Of a DNA stretch of 64,000 nt, positions 1-5,926 are shown piece after piece. The position numbers and the translations under genes were made by a program. The first letter of the stretch is position 1, and every line of letters starts with the position of its first letter. Source of the DNA: Terasakiispira papahanaumokuakeensis (GTDB taxonomy: Bacteria; Pseudomonadota; Gammaproteobacteria; Pseudomonadales; Halomonadaceae); the NCBI RefSeq assembly GCF_001709345.1, contig NZ_MDTQ01000001.1:744001-808000 (forward strand). The letters run 5' to 3'. The notes under the pieces were generated by a model. The model did no database searches and was not told the origin of the DNA. It saw only the letters and a program-made list of their open reading frames with translations.

Positions 1-327
1 TTTGACCTGACACAGGCAACCTCGCAAACCCAGTTGAAGGGGGTTAAAGCGCGGTTTTTAAAGCATTACGACGTCTTGGGCGTTCGTGTGATGACGTTGG
101 GGCAGGCTGAAGGTCAAGGGCTTTTGTCTCCAGCCTCGTTCTCTCAAGACCCGAGCGATGATCGCGAACAACAACGTTTGGCACTGACTCAGCAGCAAGT
201 GCAGCAGCGTTGCCAAGCTCAGGGGTTGCCGATGCGGATGAGTGCCGAAGAGGCGTTTGCCCATTGGGAGCAGTTGGTCGCTTTGCCGCCTGCTCGCACG
301 GCATCGGCCGTTAACCGTATTGAATAG
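1..327 (+). CDS. Phage-type protein of unknown function, 5' end outside window
   Basis: The reading frame is open from the first base of the window to a stop at 327, so the gene is truncated at its 5' side; the TTG at 34 is probably not the real start. The visible 109 codons give a polar, Gln-rich protein with no signal peptide or membrane segment. I do not recognise the family. It is followed 11 bp later by a winged-helix gene on the same strand, so it probably belongs to the early/regulatory part of the phage-derived locus. Confidence 0.5.
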   Translation, partial: FDLTQATSQTQLKGVKARFLKHYDVLGVRVMTLGQAEGQGLLSPASFSQDPSDDREQQRLALTQQQVQQRCQAQGLPMRMSAEEAFAHWEQLVALPPARTASAVNRIE

Positions 328-338
328 GAGGTGATCTG

Positions 339-629
339 ATGAGATTACACACACGGGGGTCGACAGGGGCCTTCTATAAACGCCGAAAAACTCAGGAAAT
401 TAGCATCTTGCAAGCGCTGAATGATGTCCCTGAGGGCATGACGCGCAGTGAGTTAGCGCAAGACTTGAAGCTGCGAGTGAGTTCAGTGTGTGGTCGTTGC
501 CGAACACTCATAGATCACCATCTCGTTAGCGTCGAGCAGGTTCGCCACTGCCGCGTCAGCCAGCGTCGGGTTCAAGCATTAGTACTGACCGCTGAAGGCC
601 AAGCCGCACTGAGTCAATACCGGCATTAA
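339..629 (+). CDS. Small winged-helix DNA-binding protein
   Basis: A 96-residue basic protein. Residues about 20-85 read as a winged helix: a first helix 'EISILQALNDV', a turn 'MTRSELAQDLKL', a recognition-like helix 'SSVCGRCRTLIDHHLV' and a wing ending in 'ALVLTAEGQAAL', similar in layout to MarR-type or phage wHTH proteins. The start at 339 has a very strong ribosome site (AGGAGGTGAT). It lies in the pre-lysis regulatory segment, so a transcription role in the tailocin or prophage is plausible, but target and mode are unknown. Confidence 0.6.
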   Translation: MRLHTRGSTGAFYKRRKTQEISILQALNDVPEGMTRSELAQDLKLRVSSVCGRCRTLIDHHLVSVEQVRHCRVSQRRVQALVLTAEGQAALSQYRH

Positions 630-676
630 GTCGAGTTGATGAAGATACGCTCAAGCGCAGATTTTGGGAGGTTAGG

Positions 677-1237
677 ATGACAATACACAAGCGTTACACC
701 CTGATGCTGGATGCGATGAGCTTGACTCAGTTGCAAGCTGAAATGCGTCATGACGATTGGCGAGCCCCATTGGCGCGTAAAGCCTTTGCGGAGCAGTTGC
801 TGGCGATCCGGCTCGACACCTTGCTGGGCTATGATGAACCAGGTTGGCACAGTGTGAGCCCTTTATATGGCGCGATAGAATTTCAAGGCAGTTTACCTGA
901 TGGATTACGGCAAAAGCCCAGTGATCGTGTGCTGCAAGCAGCGGATAGGATGCGTCAAATGACGCGCGCTGAAACACTGGCTGCACAGTTGATTGATCGG
1001 TTACCGGCCCGTCAACGCTTGGCTTTATTAATTGATGGATTGCGCCAACGTTATCAAATGACCCGTGCCGCCGCCTGTCAGCTAGAATCTTGGTCAAAAT
1101 TGGCAGGCCAGTTGCAGCTCTCGCGGTGGTTGACGCCGAAACAAATGAAACCCATGTCGCCTCAGCAAATGGGGGTATCGGTTGGGCAGGCGCGCCAACG
1201 TTTATCTGATGAGCTTGAGCTGCACCAAGCGGCCTAG
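677..1237 (+). CDS. Phage regulatory protein, possible late antiterminator
   Basis: A 186-residue soluble basic protein with start ATG 677 and a good ribosome site (gggagg). Residues about 110-135 ('LPARQRLALLIDGLRQRY') resemble the helix-turn-helix entry seen in sigma region 4 and in several phage Q/ArpU-type antiterminators, but the similarity is weak. Position is the better evidence: it is the last gene before a LexA box, a sigma-70-like promoter and an immediate terminator, followed by holin and endolysin, which is where lambda carries Q. Function as an antiterminator is inference. Otherwise unrecognised. Confidence 0.45.
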   Translation: MTIHKRYTLMLDAMSLTQLQAEMRHDDWRAPLARKAFAEQLLAIRLDTLLGYDEPGWHSVSPLYGAIEFQGSLPDGLRQKPSDRVLQAADRMRQMTRAETLAAQLIDRLPARQRLALLIDGLRQRYQMTRAAACQLESWSKLAGQLQLSRWLTPKQMKPMSPQQMGVSVGQARQRLSDELELHQAA

Positions 1238-1255
1238 CGGGTTTCAAGAAAAATA

Positions 1256-1271
1256 CTGTATAAATATACAG
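1256..1271. promoter_or_regulatory. LexA (SOS) box
   Basis: CTGTATAAATATACAG matches the gammaproteobacterial LexA consensus CTGT-N8-ACAG with an all-A/T core; with its flanks it agrees with the 20-bp E. coli consensus at 18 positions. It ends 7 bp before the -35 hexamer of the promoter that drives the lysis and tail genes. This implies DNA-damage control of particle production and lysis. Confidence 0.8.
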
Positions 1272-1278
1272 AAAATGC

Positions 1279-1307
1279 TTGACCCTTTTTTATCTCAGCG
1301 GCATAAT
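1279..1307 (+). promoter_or_regulatory. Late promoter for lysis/tail operon
   Basis: TTGACC (1279-1284), a 17-bp spacer and CATAAT (1302-1307) form a good sigma-70 promoter. Transcription would start near 1314, only about 15 nt before a strong terminator hairpin and downstream of the LexA box. The gene order is early regulator, promoter, terminator, holin. Confidence 0.6.
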
Positions 1308-1328
1308 ATCTCTATCTTGTGATTCATA

Positions 1329-1364
1329 CGCCCCGACGGCCTAAGCCGTTGGGGCGTTTTCGTT
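1329..1364 (+). terminator. Leader terminator upstream of lysis genes
   Basis: A 12-bp stem with one G-T wobble (CGCCCCGACGGC / GCCGTTGGGGCG, loop CTAA, 1329-1356) is followed by a U-rich tract TTTTCGTTT. It sits between the late promoter and the holin gene, so it would stop most transcripts unless antitermination occurs, like tR' after lambda PR'. Confidence 0.75.
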
Positions 1365-1408
1365 TCGAATCTTTGCTTTTTTCTACTGGTTTCATCCATG
1401 AGGTCCCC

Positions 1409-1627
1409 ATGACTGAATTACTGACGATCTCGACAGCGCACACCTTGGTGTTGGCGCTGGCGTCGCTCGTGCTCGTTCGGCTGGCCTTAATGCTGCTGGA
1501 TCGTGCAACGGGCCGCTCTTTCGCTCAAACGCTGGAGGTGATGCATGCCAATCCACTGGCGCTGTCTATTTATTATGGTTGCCGCTTTATTGGCGCCTGT
1601 TTGTTGGTCGGCCTCGCTATCGGATGA
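1409..1627 (+). CDS. Putative holin, two membrane segments
   Basis: A 72-residue hydrophobic protein starting at ATG 1409 with GAGGT just upstream. An upstream in-frame start at 1319 would run through the terminator hairpin and is rejected. Two hydrophobic helices (about residues 9-30 and 50-71) flank a short polar loop with Arg and Asp. Its size, topology and place directly before an exported muralytic enzyme fit a class II-type holin that permeabilises the inner membrane to time lysis. Its 3' end overlaps the endolysin gene by 83 bp in another frame, giving tight translational coupling. Confidence 0.65.
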   Translation: MTELLTISTAHTLVLALASLVLVRLALMLLDRATGRSFAQTLEVMHANPLALSIYYGCRFIGACLLVGLAIG

Positions 1628-2114
1628 TCAGTACGATGCCGCGATTCAGCAAGCGGTAAAGCGCTGGTGGCCTGGGGTCGATTGGCGCTTATGGAAGGCT
1701 CAGCTCTGGCAAGAAAGTCGATTTGATCCTGATGCCGTTTCGCCGGTAGGTGCTCGCGGGCTGGCGCAGTTTATGCCCGCCACCTGGGCTGACGTCAGTC
1801 AGCAAATGCAGATGGCCGGGCTCTCGGCCCACTTAGCAGAACCGGCAATCGAAGCGGGCGCTTTTTATATGGCGCGATTACGTCAAAATTGGTCGAGCCC
1901 GCGGCCCGAGCAAGACCGCCACTCTCTGGCGATGGCTTCTTATAACGCGGGCTTGGGCAACCTGCTCAAGGCTCAAAGGGCATGCGATGGGGCGCTGTTG
2001 TACGCCGACATTGCGCAATGCTTGCCGCAGATCACCGGGCCCCATGCCTCAGAAACGCTTCATTATGTGCCCGCCGTTTGGCGTTGGTACCGCGCCCTTT
2101 TGCTGCTCGAGTAA
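1545..2114 (+). CDS. Endolysin: SLT-family lytic transglycosylase
   Basis: A 189-residue soluble lytic transglycosylase that cleaves the glycan strands of peptidoglycan. The goose-lysozyme/SLT signature is clear: catalytic Glu in 'WQESRFDP' (about residue 57), 'GARGLAQFMPATW', and 'ASYNAGLGNLLKAQ'. The N-terminus 'CLFIMVAALLAPVCWSA' looks like a Sec signal or signal-anchor, so the enzyme may be exported and activated when the membrane collapses. It overlaps the holin gene upstream and is followed 5 bp later by the spanin gene. SLT enzymes also occur as housekeeping Mlt proteins, but this operon position marks it as the locus endolysin. Confidence 0.85.
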   Translation: MPIHWRCLFIMVAALLAPVCWSASLSDDQYDAAIQQAVKRWWPGVDWRLWKAQLWQESRFDPDAVSPVGARGLAQFMPATWADVSQQMQMAGLSAHLAEPAIEAGAFYMARLRQNWSSPRPEQDRHSLAMASYNAGLGNLLKAQRACDGALLYADIAQCLPQITGPHASETLHYVPAVWRWYRALLLLE

Positions 2115-2119
2115 ATCCT

Positions 2120-2515
2120 ATGTCGATCTCCCGCTTAATGCTGCTGGCTGCTGCCTTGCTGGCGGCTTTGGCTTATCACGTCATCACGGTGTCTCGCTTG
2201 GAACAAGACATCCATGATACGCAGCATTTGTTGCAGCAGGTTAAACAGGATCGGGAGACCTATCAGGCCGCGCTGGCGCATGTTCAAGACACGCTCAAAC
2301 AGGTGCGTGACCAGTATCAGCGGGAAGTGAGTGCACGCGATGCGGCTCAACGGCAGGCCCAACAATTGGAGGCGGACTATGCGCAAGCCAAACGTCAGTT
2401 GTTACAGCTATCCCAACAGGATGAAGCGGTGGGGCGCTGGGGTCGTCAGCCTGTGCCTGCTGCTTTGGTTGAGCGGTTGCAGCCCTCAGCCTCTCGCGCC
2501 GAGGGTGATCACTGA
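2120..2515 (+). CDS. Rz-like inner-membrane spanin
   Basis: A 131-residue protein with one N-terminal membrane helix ('LMLLAAALLAALAYHVI') followed by a long Gln/Glu/Lys-rich coiled coil (about residues 25-100), the architecture of i-spanins such as lambda Rz. The ATG at 2120 lies just after the endolysin stop; an upstream in-frame start at 1982 would lie inside the endolysin gene and is rejected. An Rz1-type lipoprotein gene overlaps its 3' end in the +1 frame, the usual genetic signature of a two-component spanin pair that fuses inner and outer membranes at lysis. Confidence 0.8.
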   Translation: MSISRLMLLAAALLAALAYHVITVSRLEQDIHDTQHLLQQVKQDRETYQAALAHVQDTLKQVRDQYQREVSARDAAQRQAQQLEADYAQAKRQLLQLSQQDEAVGRWGRQPVPAALVERLQPSASRAEGDH

Positions 2516-2711
2516 ACCGGTGATGATCTGGCCGAATCCTTTACCGCTGCGTCTGACAGAACCCATTCCTTTGCCCTCGATACCGCCACCGCCGGTGGTG
2601 AACCTGGATCTGATCCATTTATTGCTGCGTTATCAGCACTTGCTGGAGCAGGCGAATAATAATCGCACTGAAATTCAACAACGTTGGCCGGTGGCTGATG
2701 ATGGACCTTGA
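2421..2711 (+). CDS. Rz1-like outer-membrane lipoprotein spanin
   Basis: A 96-residue lipoprotein in a frame overlapping Rz. From ATG 2421 the protein starts 'MKRWGAGVVSLCLLLWLSGC', a textbook type II signal peptide with lipobox LSGC. The mature part is proline-rich ('PLPSIPPPP') like other o-spanins, then has a short amphipathic tail. Longer in-frame starts exist (2331, 2379) but would place a charged stretch before the signal. It overlaps Rz by 95 bp and the next gene by 14 bp. It is longer than lambda Rz1. Confidence 0.75.
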   Translation: MKRWGAGVVSLCLLLWLSGCSPQPLAPRVITEPVMIWPNPLPLRLTEPIPLPSIPPPPVVNLDLIHLLLRYQHLLEQANNNRTEIQQRWPVADDGP

Positions 2712-3003
2712 ACCTCATGAGACGTCTCCCATGGAGCGTCATATCCAAACCATCGTGGCGGGTGTGGTGGTGGCCATTTTGATCTGGGTCGGCGCGACGT
2801 TGAATACCGCAACACAGCAGACGGCGCGGCTCGAAGAGCGGCTCTCGTCGTTATTTCGAGAAGTGCAAATGCTGCGCGAACAACTGGGAAATCAATACAC
2901 CCGGCACGATGCAGAACGCGATTTATCGATTGTCCGTGCGCGGTTGGAAGACCAGCAACGTCGTCTTGAGCGTCTGGAGTCAAAGCTGTCGCGGGTGCCT
3001 TAA
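2698..3003 (+). CDS. Membrane-anchored coiled-coil phage protein (DUF2730/XhlA-like)
   Basis: A 101-residue protein with a single hydrophobic helix at about residues 17-37 and a charged heptad-rich coiled coil afterwards ('ARLEERLSSLFREV', 'RLEDQQRRLERLES'). Small TM-plus-coiled-coil proteins of this kind (DUF2730, hemolysin XhlA type) occur near phage lysis genes as accessory holins or antiholins. It overlaps the Rz1 gene end, so it is part of the lysis cassette. The exact role is not determined. Confidence 0.55.
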   Translation: MMDLEPHETSPMERHIQTIVAGVVVAILIWVGATLNTATQQTARLEERLSSLFREVQMLREQLGNQYTRHDAERDLSIVRARLEDQQRRLERLESKLSRVP

Positions 3004-3131
3004 CGATCACTTCTGTCTGCTTTGATCATTCTTCTCGTCTGACCCTTCTCTTCTCACTCTTCTCTTCTCAGACTTTTGCATCACTCACGCCTTTTCGAAT
3101 AACGGATACAGCTCATCGATCGAGGTTTAGC
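3004..3131. repeat. Pyrimidine-rich spacer with TTCTC repeats
   Basis: Between lysis and tail genes lies a CT-rich stretch with repeated 'cttctcttctca' units (about 3030-3070). No promoter or hairpin is evident. The same style of simple tandem sequence recurs at 3930-4025 and 16575-16620. Confidence 0.5.
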
Positions 3132-3845
3132 ATGATTAATACGGTACTCAATGCGCTGCGTAGCGAGGGGTTTGCAGCGTCACATTCAAGTCAGGTGCAG
3201 CTCGCCACGGATAGCAGTGAGTCTTCATTAAAGGCCCTGCTGTCCCCCTTATTTGAAAGCCCCATTGTGGGCGGCTTATGGGATGACCCATGGCCGGACA
3301 CTGGCGCCTGTTATCAATGGTGTGATCGTGTTCCGGTCCGCATTGACCGCTATGTGGTCGGCGTCCGGCCGACGTTTGAGGTCACGCTGACCGCGCCGGA
3401 TTTCAGCGCACTCAATCTTGCCATGCAGGCCGTGATGCAAGCCTGTGACGCCGATACACACTGGCAATGTGTGAAAGCTGAACATGTGACGCTTAATGAG
3501 CGACGGTGTGGCCGTTTAACGCTTTGGACTGGCGTTCGTATGACCGGTCCCAGTCTCCATCTTGTTTCAAGTGAAGCCGCCAGCCCTAACACCATGGGGG
3601 CTGTTGAACAGGTGGTCACTTCGACACTGGCCGTCATCCTGGTGGCTAAACCGGATGCGCTTGAGGCCTTGAAATCGCAAGTCAATCAAGTGTTGTTGGG
3701 GTTAGTGCCCGCCGCGGGCGATAGCGTGTTGCCGGTGATTTCACCACTGGCAGCAACCGGTGGGCGCATCCAAACTCATCTTGGCCCTGAGCTTTATTGG
3801 CGCGGGCTTTATCAGTATCGCGACCTGGCGAGCCGTCAGGCGTAA
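3132..3845 (+). CDS. Putative tail terminator/completion protein
   Basis: A 237-residue soluble protein. The C-terminal third ('VNQVLLGLVPAAGD', then 'GGRIQTHLGPELYWRGLYQYRDL') resembles phage tail-terminator proteins (Gp37/DUF1834 type), which cap the tube and fix its length. The N-terminal half has no match I recognise. It comes first in the morphogenesis segment, before the tail tube gene, where tail terminators usually sit next to the tube gene. In a headless particle such a protein could close the proximal end of the tail. The family assignment is moderate. Confidence 0.5.
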   Translation: MINTVLNALRSEGFAASHSSQVQLATDSSESSLKALLSPLFESPIVGGLWDDPWPDTGACYQWCDRVPVRIDRYVVGVRPTFEVTLTAPDFSALNLAMQAVMQACDADTHWQCVKAEHVTLNERRCGRLTLWTGVRMTGPSLHLVSSEAASPNTMGAVEQVVTSTLAVILVAKPDALEALKSQVNQVLLGLVPAAGDSVLPVISPLAATGGRIQTHLGPELYWRGLYQYRDLASRQA

Positions 3846-4097
3846 CCCCTTGCGTGGCGTTTAGCCGACGCTGTAGGGCTTGAAAGTGAACCTCTTGTGT
3901 TCACTGAAGCCCTTGTTTGACCCTTCTGAGGTTCCTTCGAGGGCCTTGTGATGGGTTCCTTCGTGGTTCCTTAGTTGTTCCTCTGCAGTTCTTTGTAAGT
4001 CGTTTTTTGTAAGTCGTTCCTTTCCTTTGTTTCACCGGTTTGCACTGCATTGAGCGGTAGCAGCCGATCTATTTTATTCACTCGGAGTAATCTGATT
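3846..4097. repeat. Intergenic region with GTTCCTT-type direct repeats
   Basis: Contains multiple imperfect copies of 'ggttcctt', 'gttcct' and 'tttgtaagtcgtt' between about 3930 and 4025, including two adjacent 'ttgtaagtcgtt' copies. No ORF is supported. A ribosome site (cggag, 4083-4087) precedes the tail tube start at 4098. Confidence 0.5.
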
Positions 4098-5057
4098 ATG
4101 CCTTTGATGCGTAAATCTTATGTCGTGGCTCAGCTTGAAAGTACAAAAGGTGAAGATGCTCAGCCGACCGCGGCTGACATTCTGCCGATTACCCAAATTG
4201 GCAGCTATACCCCTTACGACGGTAACACCCAATCTCGCGAACGCATGCGCCCTTACCTGGGTGCGGTTGAGCAGGTGAATGTGTCGCCGCGTGCCAGTAT
4301 CCAGCTCACCTTCCCGCTGTATGGCGCTGGCACTGCCGGTGAAGTGCCTTTCGTGGGCCGCGTATTGCGCGCCTGTGGTATGGCCGAGACGGTTGTGCCT
4401 GCCGCTGATGATGGCGCCACGGGTGCGCTGGTCAAGTACACCCCGACCAGTGCCGACTCTGAAACCCTAACGCTGTGGTTTGAGCGTGATGGTCGTTTGC
4501 AACGCCTGACCGGCGCTGTGGGTGCACCGACGCTGGATCTCTCGACTGAAGGCTTCCCGACGCTGCAAGTGACCTTTACCGGCGCTTACAACCGTCCGGA
4601 AGTCTCCCCGCTGGAAGGTGTTTCCTTCGAAGAAAGCCTGACTGAAATTCCGGTCAACAACCAGAATACGCCTAAGTTTGCAGTCCATGGTCAGGATGAA
4701 GTCATGCAATCGCTATCTGTCGACTTTGGCAACAATGTGGCCTGGAAAAACCTCGTGGGCTACGAAGGGGCTGACCGTACTGATCGTCAGCCGAGTGGTC
4801 AGGTCAATATTCGTGCCCGTGGCGCGGAAGAATCTCTGGCCTACTTCGAGATGATGGAATCTCACCGCCAGGTTAAAACCGGTTCGCTGGAGATTGTCCA
4901 CGGTGTGAATGAAGGCAACATCATTGAATTCCGTGCGCCGCAAGCACAGCTGTCCAGCATCAGCGATCAAGACAGCGATGGCCGTCTGCATTATCAGTTT
5001 GATCTCAGCCTGCTGCCAGAAAAGGGCGATGACGAGTTCGAACTGATCTTCCGTTAA
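4098..5057 (+). CDS. Major tail tube protein
   Basis: A 319-residue protein; start ATG 4098 has GGAG ten bases upstream (the TTG at 4050 is less likely). It resembles siphophage tail tube proteins: a beta-rich core ('ASIQLTFPLYGAG', 'GEVPFVGRVLRACGM'), a central 'SADSETLTLWFERDG...TGAVG' hairpin and a C-terminal Ig-like part. It is well placed between the tail terminator and the tail chaperone. It would polymerise as the tube of a non-contractile tail; there is no sheath gene nearby, so the particle is F-type rather than R-type. A terminator-like hairpin follows. Confidence 0.75.
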   Translation: MPLMRKSYVVAQLESTKGEDAQPTAADILPITQIGSYTPYDGNTQSRERMRPYLGAVEQVNVSPRASIQLTFPLYGAGTAGEVPFVGRVLRACGMAETVVPAADDGATGALVKYTPTSADSETLTLWFERDGRLQRLTGAVGAPTLDLSTEGFPTLQVTFTGAYNRPEVSPLEGVSFEESLTEIPVNNQNTPKFAVHGQDEVMQSLSVDFGNNVAWKNLVGYEGADRTDRQPSGQVNIRARGAEESLAYFEMMESHRQVKTGSLEIVHGVNEGNIIEFRAPQAQLSSISDQDSDGRLHYQFDLSLLPEKGDDEFELIFR

Positions 5058-5086
5058 TGCCTGATCGAATGTAATCCCCCTTTGAT

Positions 5087-5114
5087 GCCCTGCCGAATCC
5101 GGTGGGGCTTTTTT
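5087..5114 (+). terminator. Hairpin with T6 after tail tube gene
   Basis: GCCCTGCCG / CGGTGGGGC with loop AATC (two G-T pairs) followed by TTTTTT. It lies inside the tail operon, so it probably acts as a partial terminator or 3'-end stabiliser, raising tube mRNA relative to downstream genes. Confidence 0.6.
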
Positions 5115-5186
5115 GATCCTGGCCGATGGGTCGAGCATGGCATCACGCCGTGCGGTTCATGGCCTGATAAATGATGGAGTCTTTTC

Positions 5187-5531
5187 ATGTCTTTTACCCT
5201 GAAACCGATTACCGATATTCAAGTTGATGTCAGCATTGACGTACCGGGTGCTGAAAAGCCCTCGACTTTAACCGCGCGCTGGCGCCTGCACCCGTTCAGT
5301 GAACAGCAGCGCATTTATGATCGCCAGAAAAATGGCGAGATGACCGACGATGAACTGGTCCAAACCGATCTGTTGGATCTGCAAGGCGTTCAGGATGAAG
5401 CGGGTGACACCATCGCCTTTACCCCAGAACTGCTCAGCCAACTGATGGATCTGCCTTACGTGCGCCGTCCTCTGGTCTTGAGCTGGTTCCAGGCTCAACA
5501 AGGTCGTTCACAGGCCGCCGCAAAAAACTAA
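5187..5531 (+). CDS. Tail assembly chaperone, zero-frame product (gpG-like)
   Basis: A 114-residue acidic protein positioned between tail tube and tape measure, exactly where lambda gpG lies. It ends '...QAAAKN' with a canonical A-AAA-AAC slippery heptamer (5522-5528) read in frame just before the stop. Slippage by -1 fuses it to the downstream T-like frame. gpG and gpGT chaperones coat the tape measure protein and recruit tube subunits. The ATG at 5187 follows gatggag. Confidence 0.8.
   Translation: MSFTLKPITDIQVDVSIDVPGAEKPSTLTARWRLHPFSEQQRIYDRQKNGEMTDDELVQTDLLDLQGVQDEAGDTIAFTPELLSQLMDLPYVRRPLVLSWFQAQQGRSQAAAKN
5522..5528 (+). promoter_or_regulatory. -1 programmed ribosomal frameshift site A AAA AAC
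   Basis: The zero-frame codons are gcA AAA AAC TAA, the standard X-XXY-YYZ heptamer with the stop directly after it. After a -1 slip, reading continues CTA AAA GCG GCC into the frame that ends at 5866. Confidence 0.8.
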
Positions 5532-5866
5532 AAGCGGCCGGTCGGTACTGGGCGGGGGCGGGCGATGACCGTCGCGAACAGGCCCAGCAAGTGCTGGGCA
5601 TTCAGGTCGGCACGCCGGTCAGTACCGACGACGCTCCTGGCGAAGTGTGGGCTGAACACTGGCCTGCGGTCAGTCTGTTTCTGGGCGTTCAAACCCAGTG
5701 GCGGATTGCCGCAGGCATGGGCGGCCTTTTTTACCAGGGGTTGGAATATCCGGCCATCTACGGACACCCCGCGTTTACCACGCTGGACCCCGACACTCAG
5801 CAGACACGCCTTGAGCAACTGCAACTGATCGAAGCCGGTGCGCTTGAAGTGCTGAATCGGCGTTAA
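5528..5866 (+). CDS. Frameshift extension of tail chaperone (gpT-like, DUF1799)
   Basis: This frame has no independent well-placed start; it is entered by -1 slippage from the upstream gpG-like gene. The extension of about 112 residues has a DUF1799-like pattern: 'RYWAGAGDDRREQ', 'VWAEHWPAVSLFLGVQTQWR', 'GMGGLFYQGLEY'. DUF1799 proteins are the T part of siphophage gpGT. The fused product would be about 226 residues. A GTG at 5591 could start a shorter protein but has no ribosome site. Confidence 0.8.
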   Translation, partial: LKAAGRYWAGAGDDRREQAQQVLGIQVGTPVSTDDAPGEVWAEHWPAVSLFLGVQTQWRIAAGMGGLFYQGLEYPAIYGHPAFTTLDPDTQQTRLEQLQLIEAGALEVLNRR

Positions 5867-5926
5867 TCGTCCGGCCCTCCCTCCTGCGCCCTGCGGGGCG
5901 CTTCACCATCTTCAAGAGAAAGACTT

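Noticed and set aside
1982-2217. Alternative starts and frames (1982, 1987) inside the endolysin gene
   Set aside because: They overlap the conserved SLT domain; the spanin start at 2120 fits better.
5565-5828. Frame 3 ORF after the chaperone stop
   Set aside because: Competes with the DUF1799-like frame that is reached by frameshift; basic, low-complexity translation with no family match.
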